Shown here in pieces: positions 8,067 through 16,184 of a stretch of DNA of 52,694 bases (positions are counted from its first letter, which is position 1; each line of letters begins with the position of its first letter). The translations under genes were made by a program, and so were the position numbers. The notes under the pieces were generated by a model. It was not told the DNA's origin, did not search any database, and worked only from the letters and a program-made list of their open reading frames with translations. The stretch comes from an uncultured Collinsella sp. (GTDB taxonomy: Bacteria > Actinomycetota > Coriobacteriia > Coriobacteriales > Coriobacteriaceae). The DNA lies in assembly GCA_900542555.1 (NCBI GenBank), contig UQNU01000006.1:1-52694 (forward strand). Direction: 5' to 3'.

Positions 8067-8780
8067 GTGCCGAACTCTGCCGTAAAACCGCTCATCTTGG
8101 TCGTTGAGGACGACCCCGCTGTCCGCAATCTTATTGTTGCCGCGCTCGAGGCGCACGGCTTGCGTCATATGGCCGTGGAGACCGCCCATGCCGCCATCGC
8201 TGCCGCCTCATCGCAGGCACCGAGCATTGTGCTGCTCGACCTGGGTCTGCCCGATATGGACGGCGTCAAGGTGGTGGAGTCGGTGCGCGCATGGTCGGGC
8301 ATGCCGATTATCGTGGTATCGGCGCGTAGCGAGGATGCGGACAAGATTCGCGCACTCGATGCCGGCGCCGACGACTACCTGACCAAGCCGTTTTCGGTCG
8401 AGGAGCTGCTCGCGCGCATTCGCACGACGCTCAGGCGCCTTTCGTATGCGCAATCGGGCGGCGTTGCCTCCGAGGGCACGTTCGATGCCGGTGAGCTGCA
8501 TATCGACTTTGATGCCGGCATTGCCACGATGGATGGCGAGGAGCTGCATCTGACGCCGATTGAGTACAAGCTCTTGTGCCTGCTGGCACATAACGCCGAC
8601 AAGGTACTAACGCACCAGTTTATCCTGCACGAGATTTGGGGCACGGCAACTAAGAGCGACCTGGCGAGCCTGCGCGTCTTTATGGGCACGCTGCGCAAGA
8701 AGATCGAGTCCGACCCCGCGCATCCGCGCTATATCCAGACGCACGTGGGCATCGGTTACCGATTGGTCATCCAGGGATAG
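8067..8780 (+). CDS. kdpE: KdpE-type OmpR-family response regulator
   Basis: A 237-residue regulator. The receiver domain has acidic pair VVEDD, phosphoacceptor Asp58 (VLLDLGLPD), the ISARSED-type switch strand and a conserved Lys in YLTKPFS. The winged-helix domain contains LTPIEYKLL and ends HVGIGYRL, both typical of KdpE/OmpR. The start is a GTG with AAGGAG 7 nt upstream; the frame is open further upstream but overlaps kdpD. It probably works with the adjacent kinase in response to K+ limitation or turgor. Confidence 0.92.
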   Translation: MPNSAVKPLILVVEDDPAVRNLIVAALEAHGLRHMAVETAHAAIAAASSQAPSIVLLDLGLPDMDGVKVVESVRAWSGMPIIVVSARSEDADKIRALDAGADDYLTKPFSVEELLARIRTTLRRLSYAQSGGVASEGTFDAGELHIDFDAGIATMDGEELHLTPIEYKLLCLLAHNADKVLTHQFILHEIWGTATKSDLASLRVFMGTLRKKIESDPAHPRYIQTHVGIGYRLVIQG

Positions 8781-8804
8781 GTCGGCATCCGCTATCCCAA
8801 TATG

Positions 8805-8871
8805 AGTTGCGGTGAAATACGGTCTATATTTGCCTAATTCCAGGTAAAACAGTCCGTATTCCACCGCAACT
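8805..8871. terminator. Long hairpin between convergent kdpE and rlmKL genes
   Basis: AGTTGCGGTGAAATACGG pairs with the complementary segment ending ACCGCAACT at 8871, with a small asymmetry, around a loop of about 31 bases. It lies between two convergent genes, so it could end transcription from both sides. T-runs are weak, and the long loop resembles the other long spacer hairpins at 29765 and 31711. Confidence 0.5.
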
Positions 8872-8874
8872 TTG

Positions 8875-11442
8875 TTATTTGCCCTTGGGCTTGCTGGCGT
8901 AGAACTTCTTCTTTTTGGACTTGCCGGCAGGGGAGGGTTTGCCGGCAAAGTTTGATTTGCCGTTGCCGGCCTGCGTGGGCGCGGGCGCTGCTGCACGAGG
9001 CTTGCGCGCCTCGGGGTTGCGCAGCTCCTCGGTTCGCTCGGCAATCTCCTCGGCGCTAAAGCCGACCTCGGCCATGGCGTCCTCGATGGGCAGTCGGCGC
9101 ACGATATAGCAGTGGTGCACCTTCTGGTTGCGCGCGAAGTCCTCGGGGATGGTCTGTGCCGTAATGTCCTCCAGCACGACGCCCGCGCGCGCGAGCTTGC
9201 GCGTTTCGGGGCGGAAGCCGCGCAGGTTGCAGCTAAAGATGGCATGTCCGCCCTGTGCAAGCAGGCGAGATACGCCGGCCAAAAGCTCAACATGGTCGCG
9301 CTGGACATCCCAGGTGCGGCGGCCCATCTTGGACGAGTTCGAGAACGTGGGCGGGTCGACAAAGATCAAGTCCCAGCGGTTGCGCGTCTGGCGCTGGTCG
9401 CGAATCCAGGCGAGCACGTCGTCGCGCACAAAATGATGCTGCGGACCAACAAAGCCGTTCTGACGCATATTGCGCTCGGCCCAGTCCAGGTAGGTGTTGG
9501 AAAGGTCGACTGTCACGGTTTCCTCGACGCCGCCGTCGGCCGCATAGCAGGTGGCGGTGCCGGTATAGGCGAACAGATTGAGGAAGCGGCGTGCCTGTTT
9601 GGCGTGTTCGCGCACCAGGTTGCGGGTGACGCGGTGATCCAGGAAGATGCCCACATCCAGGTAGTCGTCAAAGTTGACGGCAAAGGTGAGCCCGCCTTCT
9701 TCGATGAGCGGCAGACGCCGGCGCGCGATGTTGGCGCGCTCGCCCGATCCGCCCTTGCCGGCGCCCTGCTTGCAGTACTGCGAGCCGCCACGCGAACGCA
9801 TGCGGGCCTTGGCGTGCACATGCTCGGCCGGAACATCAAGGATGCGCGGCGCGATGGCCAAGATGTCGAGCATGCGGGCCTGGGCCAGCGCGGGGTCGAT
9901 GGTCTTGGGCGCGGCGTATTCGGCGATGACGAGCCAGCGGCCCGGCGTCTGCGGGCAACCCTCGTACAGGTCGATGGCAGCGGAGTAGTCGGGCAGGTCG
10001 GCATCGTAGACGCGATAGCAGCTCACGCCCTCGCGCTTGGCCCACTTGCGGCGCAGACGGGCATTCTTGCGCAGGCGGTTGGCGAACTGCTCGGACTCCG
10101 GGATGAGCACGGGCAGCGGCTTGCCGTCGCCCAAGTCGAGCGTGGCGGCAGGTTCGGGCATGGAGGAAGCGGCGGCTTCGTCGTTGGCTTCGTTGGCATC
10201 CGCAACCTCGGCCTCGGCATCCGCGCTGGTCGCAGCCTCAAACGCTGCAGCGGCGTGGTCGAGTGAGGGCCAAACCTCAAGAGCCGCCTCCTCGTTATTG
10301 GGCATGACGGCGATCGAGCGCTCGGGCTCGGCGTGGAGCGCGCGGGCCAGCAAGCCGTCGCGGGTGAGAGCGGCGACCGGCGCCGAAGCGAGCTCGGGGG
10401 CGCGGCGCAGCTCGCCGATGAGCGTCATGGCATCGTGCATGAGCGAAAGCGGGGTCTCGGTCGTGTCCGCGACCAGGGCGGCACCGGCGACGGCGCCCGC
10501 GTGGTCCAGTACGGTGGCGGACTTGGCGGCGCAGAAATCGACAAAACGCTTGTAGCCGGCGCACTTGACCATGCGCTCGGCGGTCTTGCGGGCGGCGGGG
10601 TCGATGTCTACGGCCACAATGCGTGCTTGGCGCTCGCGTGCTGCCGCCTCGCGCTCGCGTGCCTCGGCAAGCAACTGCCCCCACAGAGCGGCGTCGTGCA
10701 ACTGCCAGCCCTCAAAGCCCCAGTGGTCGCGGGCGGCGCCCGGTGCACGGTCAGTCAGGATATTCACGGCCTCCAGCAGCAGGCCGCCGCCGGCGCACGA
10801 GGCGTCGATCAGCGTGGGCAGGGCCTCGTTCTCGTAATCGTCGGCCGTCAGCTCGCGCTCGCACAGTGCGGTCCAGCCGACCTGTGCCAGCACCAGGGCG
10901 GCGTAGTCGGGGCGCAACACGTGTGCGCCCTCGCCGGCACGAGTCGCAGCGGGCGGCAGACGCTTGAACAGCGGGTCGCCCGAAAGGTCCAGGCTGATGC
11001 TCGCGCGGCGCTGACGCAGCGAAAGCAACAGGTGAACATCGGGGTCGGCGGCATCGACGTCGGCGCGACGGCCCGTGGTCTCGGCCAGACGGTCGCACAG
11101 CGCGTCTTTGGCGCGCAGGGCCGAGAAGCGCGTGTTGCGCAGCTGCTCGGTCACGCCGCGGGCGGTGATGGCGATGGTGGCGCCGGGGCGGATGATGGTC
11201 TCCCAGGCGATGTCGTAAACGCTATCGTACAGTTCATCGGCATCCTGCGCCTCAAAGCGCCCGAGTACCACGAACACACGGCTCGCCAGGCGCGACCACA
11301 GACAGGCGCGGTAGCCTTCTTCGAGCTCGCCCTCAAATGTAGCGCGGCCCTTCAGCCGGCGAACATGCGAAAGCCCGAGGCGTTTAAGCTCATCGGCGAG
11401 TGCGGACTCAAAGCCCTCGGGGCAGCTTGCGTAAAATTCCAT
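8875..11442 (-). CDS. rlmKL: RlmKL-type 23S rRNA methyltransferase with degenerate N-terminal half
   Basis: An 855-residue fusion laid out like E. coli RlmKL: THUMP region (about 45-155), RlmL-like Rossmann domain (about 175-400), then RlmK-like domain with YLDVGIFLDHR, FLNLFAYTGTATCYAADGG and DPPTFSNSSKM. RlmK makes m7G2069 and RlmL m2G2445. The RlmL half has lost key motifs: motif I reads DASCAGGGLLLEA instead of DPMCGSGTLLIEA, and the catalytic NPPYGER is replaced by DTTETPL near residue 326. The RlmK half looks intact. An acidic linker at about 400-430 and a basic Lys/Gly/Pro-rich tail extend the protein. GAGAGG precedes the ATG. Confidence 0.88.
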   Translation of the reverse strand: MEFYASCPEGFESALADELKRLGLSHVRRLKGRATFEGELEEGYRACLWSRLASRVFVVLGRFEAQDADELYDSVYDIAWETIIRPGATIAITARGVTEQLRNTRFSALRAKDALCDRLAETTGRRADVDAADPDVHLLLSLRQRRASISLDLSGDPLFKRLPPAATRAGEGAHVLRPDYAALVLAQVGWTALCERELTADDYENEALPTLIDASCAGGGLLLEAVNILTDRAPGAARDHWGFEGWQLHDAALWGQLLAEAREREAAARERQARIVAVDIDPAARKTAERMVKCAGYKRFVDFCAAKSATVLDHAGAVAGAALVADTTETPLSLMHDAMTLIGELRRAPELASAPVAALTRDGLLARALHAEPERSIAVMPNNEEAALEVWPSLDHAAAAFEAATSADAEAEVADANEANDEAAASSMPEPAATLDLGDGKPLPVLIPESEQFANRLRKNARLRRKWAKREGVSCYRVYDADLPDYSAAIDLYEGCPQTPGRWLVIAEYAAPKTIDPALAQARMLDILAIAPRILDVPAEHVHAKARMRSRGGSQYCKQGAGKGGSGERANIARRRLPLIEEGGLTFAVNFDDYLDVGIFLDHRVTRNLVREHAKQARRFLNLFAYTGTATCYAADGGVEETVTVDLSNTYLDWAERNMRQNGFVGPQHHFVRDDVLAWIRDQRQTRNRWDLIFVDPPTFSNSSKMGRRTWDVQRDHVELLAGVSRLLAQGGHAIFSCNLRGFRPETRKLARAGVVLEDITAQTIPEDFARNQKVHHCYIVRRLPIEDAMAEVGFSAEEIAERTEELRNPEARKPRAAAPAPTQAGNGKSNFAGKPSPAGKSKKKKFYASKPKGK

Positions 11443-11517
11443 GGGTGACCTCTCTGGTTGCGTCGCTCCATTATATGATGGATACTTCGTTTACTCTCGC
11501 CCCCGAAAGGAACCCAT

Positions 11518-12345
11518 ATGATTGATGCGTGCCCCGATTCCGCCGTGCTCTTTTTTGACGTGGACGGCACGCTGACGTCGTTCGATCCCGACAACATGAC
11601 CGACAAGGACTTTTCGGCGGTTCACCCCTCGCAGGCGGTCGTCGAGGCGTTTCATCGTCTGCGCGATGCGGGACACCATGCATTTATCTGCACGGGTCGT
11701 CCCTTGTGGCTGATTGCCGATGGCCTGCGCGCGCTGAACCCGGCGGGTGTCGTTGCCATGGCGGGAGCCACGCTCGAGGTCGAGGGCCGCGTGGTACACG
11801 AGGACTGCTTTGACGAGGACGTTGTCGAGGAGCTTGCACGCCGTATGGCCGCGGCAGGGATTGAGGCCTTTTTCGAGACCAACGTGGCTACTTTTGCCCT
11901 GGAACCCGCGGGTGTTGAGCAGTCGTCTCTGATCGGCACTTCTGTGGTGCACAGCGCCGAGGAGATGCGCGTCGACGGCAGTCTGCGCGTGGGCAAGGTA
12001 TGCCTCAATGTGCCCAGTTTGGCTCGCGTAGCCAATGATGACGGCTTTATCGATCGCGAGTTTGAGCTGTGCAACACCGGTGGCCAGAATCGCGAGCTGA
12101 GCCCCAAGGGCATTGACAAGGGCGTGGGCGTGGCGCGAGCGCTGGCATATCTGGGCCGCGAGGGAAATGCGCGCACCTTTGGCTTTGGCGATTCGGGCAA
12201 CGACCTGGGCATGCTCGCCGCCGTCGAGACGGCCGTGGCCATGGGTAACGCCATGCCCGAGGTCAAGGCGGTCGCCGACTACGTGACCGACGATGTCGCA
12301 CACGACGGTACCGTCACAGCGATGCAGCATTTCGGCCTCATCTAA
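11518..12345 (+). CDS. Cof-type HAD-family phosphatase
   Basis: A 275-residue HAD hydrolase. The nucleophile motif is FFDVDGTLT near residue 13, motif II is ICTGRP and motif IV is GFGDSGNDLGML, with an inserted C2-type cap domain between motifs II and III. Such enzymes remove phosphate from sugar phosphates, FMN or similar small molecules; the substrate cannot be told. GAAAGGA lies upstream of the ATG. It is divergent from rlmKL with a 75-bp spacer that must hold both promoters. Confidence 0.88.
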   Translation: MIDACPDSAVLFFDVDGTLTSFDPDNMTDKDFSAVHPSQAVVEAFHRLRDAGHHAFICTGRPLWLIADGLRALNPAGVVAMAGATLEVEGRVVHEDCFDEDVVEELARRMAAAGIEAFFETNVATFALEPAGVEQSSLIGTSVVHSAEEMRVDGSLRVGKVCLNVPSLARVANDDGFIDREFELCNTGGQNRELSPKGIDKGVGVARALAYLGREGNARTFGFGDSGNDLGMLAAVETAVAMGNAMPEVKAVADYVTDDVAHDGTVTAMQHFGLI

Positions 12346-12538
12346 TGAATCTCGCGTTCTGACGTTTGCTCAAACTGCGACTCTTTGCTTTTGCATGCTC
12401 AATCGATTTATCAATCCAAACACTGAGGTGTTTATACCGTTCGCCGAGAAGATAAAAAACCGCAGCTCACGCCTTGATAAACGTAGGTAAAGTGTTTAGC
12501 AGTTTATCGGCCGTATGCTAACGAAAGGAATCAGGCAG

Positions 12539-13243
12539 ATGGCAATCAAGGTGTTCGCTGACGGTGCAAACCTCGAGGGCATGCTCGACATGTACGAGAA
12601 CGGCAACGTTCAGGGTTTCACGACCAACCCGTCCCTTATGAAGAAGGGCGGCGTGACAGATTACCGCGCGTTTGCCAAAGAGGTCTTGACCCACATCACC
12701 GATGTGTCCGTCTCGTTTGAGGTCTTTGCCGACGACGTCGAGACCATGGAGGTCGAGGCGCGCGAGATTGCTACCTGGGCCGAGAACGTCTACGTCAAGA
12801 TTCCGTGCGTGACCACCAAGGGCGAGTCCACCGCCGAGCTGGTGCGCAAGCTTTCGGCCGACGGCATCAAGGTCAACGTCACCACCATCTTTACGCCTAC
12901 GCAGGTCGATGAGATGGTCGAGGCCGTTGACGCCGAGACGCCGTCCATCATCTCGCTCTTTGCCGGCCGCATCGCCGACACCGGCGTCGACCCCATTCCG
13001 TTTATGACGGAGTCGGTTAAGAAGGCCGCCGTCAAGCCCAACTGCGAGGTCCTGTGGGCATCCACGCGCGAGCTCATCAACATTTACCAGGCAGAAGCCT
13101 GCGGTTGCCAGATCATCACGGTGCCCAACAGCATCCTGGCCAAGCGCAAGAACATTGGTCGCGACCCGTACGAGGTCTCGCTCGATACCGTGCGCGGTTT
13201 TGCCAAGGATATCGCCTCGCTCGGTTTCCATATCCTGCCGTAG
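12539..13243 (+). CDS. fsa: Fructose-6-phosphate aldolase / TalC-type transaldolase
   Basis: A 234-residue TIM-barrel aldolase of the short TalC/FSA group. It has GFTTNPSLMKK at residues 26-36, Schiff-base Lys87 in VYVKIPC, and IISLFAGRIADTG. The family either cleaves fructose-6-phosphate or transfers dihydroxyacetone in the pentose phosphate pathway; sequence alone does not separate the two. GAAAGGA is upstream of the ATG. The last 25 bases of the gene are repeated exactly at 13374-13398, so the 3' flank has been rearranged. It is followed by an intrinsic terminator at 13484-13529. Confidence 0.9.
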   Translation: MAIKVFADGANLEGMLDMYENGNVQGFTTNPSLMKKGGVTDYRAFAKEVLTHITDVSVSFEVFADDVETMEVEAREIATWAENVYVKIPCVTTKGESTAELVRKLSADGIKVNVTTIFTPTQVDEMVEAVDAETPSIISLFAGRIADTGVDPIPFMTESVKKAAVKPNCEVLWASTRELINIYQAEACGCQIITVPNSILAKRKNIGRDPYEVSLDTVRGFAKDIASLGFHILP

Positions 13244-13398
13244 CGCGAACACCGACTGTACCGTGGGCTGTTCGCCCCGGCCTTTCCTTTCCCTATCGCT
13301 CACGCGCTCCGCGAGGGTCGCGCTAGGCAAAGGAAAGGCCGGTGCTGCCGGTACGAGTTTGCCAGCAAGTTGGCGCTCGGTTTCCATATCCTGCCGTA
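13218..13398. repeat. 25-bp direct repeat of the fsa 3' end flanking a hairpin
   Basis: The 25 bases at 13218-13242, which encode the end of fsa, recur exactly at 13374-13398 (156 bp apart). Between them lies a 14-bp perfect hairpin, CCGGCCTTTCCTTT paired with AAAGGAAAGGCCGG. The second copy is outside the gene. This may reflect a local duplication or insertion of the hairpin segment. Confidence 0.7.
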
Positions 13399-13399
13399 A

Positions 13400-13615
13400 G
13401 CAAGGGTACCCCCGCCTGCGCCGTGCAAAATTGAGAGTATTCAGCAAGGTAAAGGTCTTTATCAGTTGACCGAAGCATGGAACGGCCCCCGTTTTGGCTC
13501 TGACGACGCTAAAACGGGGGCTGTTTTTTGCTTTTTCGTCTCTGAGGGGCATCCGGAACGGTGGAATTTGCAGAATACTCGCGATTTTGCACATCGCTAC
13601 AGGGGGTACCTTTGC
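13400..13615. repeat. 216-bp inverted repeat between fsa and tex
   Basis: The left arm GCAAGGGTACCCCC (13400-13413) plus the segment 13423-13442 pairs with 13573-13592 plus GGGGGTACCTTTGC (13602-13615), with three mismatches. The interior holds the fsa terminator. Together with 13218-13398 this fills the 381-bp spacer between convergent fsa and tex; no gene was seen in it. Confidence 0.65.
13484..13529 (+). terminator. Intrinsic terminator of fsa
   Basis: GGCCCCCGTTTT and AAAACGGGGGCT pair around a short loop and are followed by TTTTTT, on the strand of fsa. Confidence 0.85.
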
Positions 13616-13624
13616 TTTGGCGGT

Positions 13625-15772
13625 TTACTTGCCCTGCACCATGGTGAGCGAGATCTTCTTGCGGTCGCGATCGACCTTTTCGACCCACACCTTGACCGTG
13701 TCACCGACGCGCACGACGTCGCTGGGGTGCTTGACAAAGCGGTTGGCCAGCTTAGAGATATGTACGAGGCCGTCCTGGTGCACTCCCACGTCGACGAAGG
13801 CGCCAAAGTCGACGACGTTGCGCACCGTGCCCTTGAGCTCCATGCCGGGTTCCAGGTCGTCGATGGAAAGTGCCGAGCGGCTAAAGACCACCTCGGGCGC
13901 GTCGTCGCGCGGGTCGCGGCCGGGCTTCTTGAGCTCGTTGACGATGTCGATGAGCGTGAGGGTGCCGCAGTCCAGGTCGCTTGCCAGCGTCGAGATGCTG
14001 CCCAGACGGCGCTCGATGTCGGGTACGCCGCCGCGGCTAAGCTCGCTTGCCGCCACGCCTGCGCGCTCAAGGACGGCCGTGGCTACCTCGTAGCTCTCGG
14101 GATGGACGCTCGTCGCGTCGAGCGGGTTCTTACCGCCGCTGATGCGCAGGAAGCCCGCGGCGTTGAGATATGCCTTGGGCCCCAGCTTGGGGACCTTCTT
14201 AAGCTGGCGGCGATCGGTAAAGGCGCCGTTTTCCTCGCGGTAGGCCACGATGTTCTTGGCCACGCTCGGCGTGATGCCCGATACGTATCCCAGCAGGCTC
14301 GCGCTCGCGGTGTTGACGTCGACGCCCACACGGTTGACGACGTCTTCCACCACGTGGCCCAGGGTGCACGAAAGCTCGGCCTGGTCAAGGTCGTGCTGGT
14401 ACTGACCCACGCCGATGGACTGAGGCGGAATCTTAACGAGCTCTGCCAACGGATCCTGCAGGCGGCGGCCCAGGCTCATGGCGCCACGCACGGTGACGTC
14501 CAGATCGGGATACTCCTGGCTGGCGAGCTCGGAGGCGGAGTACACCGATGCGCCGGCCTCGTTGACGATGGTGTATCGCAGCTCAGGCGCCTGCTCGGCG
14601 ATGAACTCCGAGACGACTTCCTCGGTCTCGCGGCTGGCGGTGCCGTTGCCGATGACGATGGTGTTGACGCTGTCCTTTTTGACGAGGCGGGCGAGCTCGC
14701 GCTTGGTGCCGGCGACGTCGTGGCGCGGCTTGGTGGGATAGACCACGCCGTGGTCGAGCAGCTTGCCGGTCTCGTCCATGACGGCGACCTTGCAGCCGGT
14801 GCGGTAGCCCGGATCGAGCGCGAGCACGCGGGCGCCGCGCACGGGGCGTGCCGAGAGCAGGCCCTCGAGATTCTTGGCAAAGACATTGATGGCCTCGGTC
14901 TGCGCACGGACGGTGAGTTTGGCGCGGGCCTCGCGCTCCAGCGAGGGGGCCATGAGGCGCTTGTAGCCGTCGGCGATGGCGGCGTCAAAGACGGGCGCGA
15001 AGACGCCCTGGCGTCGGGGCCAACGGCTGCCGAGGCGTGCCGTGGCGGCGGCGCCGTCGACGTTCACGCGCACGCGGAGCTTGCCCTCGCGCTCACCGCG
15101 GTCGATAGCCAGCACGCGGTGGTTGGGTATACGGCGCAGCGGCTCATCATAGCTGTAGTACGGCTCGTAGGGGGTCTTCTCGGTGGGGTCGGTGGCCTCG
15201 ACGACGATGTCTGCGGTGTTTTGCGTAAAGGCACGCAGGTCGGCGACGTTCTCGGGGTCCTCGGCCGCCGTCTCGGCCACGATGTCCGCCGCGCCGGCGA
15301 GCGCCTTCTCGGGCGTGTCGAAGCCGGCTTCCTCGTTGACGTAGGCCGCGGCGGTGTCGAGCGCGCTGCCCTTGGCCGAGGCCTGCATGATGATCATGTT
15401 GGCAAGCGGCTCCAGGCCTGCCTCGCGGGCCTTCTGTGCGCGGGTCATGCGCTTTTTGCGGTAGGGCTTGTAGAGGTCCTCGACACGCTGGAGCTGCGTG
15501 GCCTCGCGAATTTGCTGTTCGAGCTCGGGCGTAAGTTTGCCCTGGGCGTCGATGAGCAGAATGACGTCCTCTTTGCGCTGTTCAAGATTGCGCAGGTAGG
15601 ACAGGCGCTCGTCGAGTGCGCGCAGGGCGACGTCGTCCATTCCGCCTGTGGCTTCCTTGCGGTAGCGCGAGATAAAGGGGATGGTGTTGCCCTCGTCGAT
15701 GAGCTTGACGGCTGCCTCGATGTTGGCGGCCTTAAGGTTGAGCTCGTGGGCGAGCTGGGCGATAAGATCCAT
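13625..15772 (-). CDS. tex: Tex-family RNA-binding transcription accessory protein
   Basis: A 715-residue protein with the full Tex layout: N-terminal helical HTH-rich region starting MDLIAQLAHELN and including FISRYRKEATGG, a YqgF-like RNase-H fold domain (ALDPGYRTGCKVAVMD), helix-hairpin-helix motifs (LLGYVSGITPSVAKNIVAYR), and a C-terminal S1 domain (GMELKGTVRNVVDFGAFVDVG). Tex binds nucleic acid and acts with RNA polymerase and RNA processing enzymes. The ATG at 15772 has AAGGAG just upstream; the frame is open 29 codons further but without a better start. It is transcribed alone, with long inverted repeats on both sides. Confidence 0.93.
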   Translation of the reverse strand: MDLIAQLAHELNLKAANIEAAVKLIDEGNTIPFISRYRKEATGGMDDVALRALDERLSYLRNLEQRKEDVILLIDAQGKLTPELEQQIREATQLQRVEDLYKPYRKKRMTRAQKAREAGLEPLANMIIMQASAKGSALDTAAAYVNEEAGFDTPEKALAGAADIVAETAAEDPENVADLRAFTQNTADIVVEATDPTEKTPYEPYYSYDEPLRRIPNHRVLAIDRGEREGKLRVRVNVDGAAATARLGSRWPRRQGVFAPVFDAAIADGYKRLMAPSLEREARAKLTVRAQTEAINVFAKNLEGLLSARPVRGARVLALDPGYRTGCKVAVMDETGKLLDHGVVYPTKPRHDVAGTKRELARLVKKDSVNTIVIGNGTASRETEEVVSEFIAEQAPELRYTIVNEAGASVYSASELASQEYPDLDVTVRGAMSLGRRLQDPLAELVKIPPQSIGVGQYQHDLDQAELSCTLGHVVEDVVNRVGVDVNTASASLLGYVSGITPSVAKNIVAYREENGAFTDRRQLKKVPKLGPKAYLNAAGFLRISGGKNPLDATSVHPESYEVATAVLERAGVAASELSRGGVPDIERRLGSISTLASDLDCGTLTLIDIVNELKKPGRDPRDDAPEVVFSRSALSIDDLEPGMELKGTVRNVVDFGAFVDVGVHQDGLVHISKLANRFVKHPSDVVRVGDTVKVWVEKVDRDRKKISLTMVQGK

Positions 15773-15852
15773 GGGACTCCTTGCGTTTAAGGTGCGTTTG
15801 CAGCACGGGGCTACCAAGGATACCACCCGTTTCAAAAGACTGTTTTGGGCCC

Positions 15853-16016
15853 TCGCCACGAAAACGACCTATCTACTACGTTTGAACCGTATGGGTCGAC
15901 CATCCCCCGGTTTTCAGAAAATACGCAAGCCGTCTACCTGCGCTTTTGATTTTAGGAAATATGGCATGTTTGAGGGTGATTGGCTAAACGTAGTAGATAG
16001 GCCCATTTCGTGGCGA
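15853..16016. repeat. 164-bp long inverted repeat upstream of tex
   Basis: Arms of about 32 bp at 15853-15884 and 15985-16016. The outer TCGCCACGAAA and inner CTATCTACTACGTTT are matched exactly by their complements, with a 5-base mismatch between them. The 100-bp interior is AT-richer than the flanks and has no convincing ORF. It sits in the 412-bp gene-free stretch between the tex start and the Gfo/Idh operon end. Confidence 0.7.
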
Positions 16017-16075
16017 ACGAATCAGGCTGAGGTGCAAAATGGCCCCCGCCTCAGAAAAATCGCCGGCAAGGTACC

Positions 16076-16110
16076 AAAAAGCCCCGCGGGCAGGAGGCTG
16101 CTCGCGGGGC
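16076..16110 (-). terminator. Intrinsic terminator of the SDR-OFA-Gfo operon
   Basis: On the minus strand GCCCCGCGAGCAG pairs with CTGCCCGCGGGGC and is followed by TTTTT. It lies about 75 bp after the stop of the last gene of the operon. Confidence 0.8.
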
Positions 16111-16184
16111 AAAGAAGAGGGGCTTGTTGGTGGCGGACCGAAGGGTTCGGCATGGGGGTTTCTGCCGCGGTCGCTCTTAAGGCA

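Noticed and set aside
5330..8128. A 932-codon open frame on the minus strand
   Set aside because: Antisense to kup and kdpD, low-complexity Arg/His-rich translation, no ribosome site.
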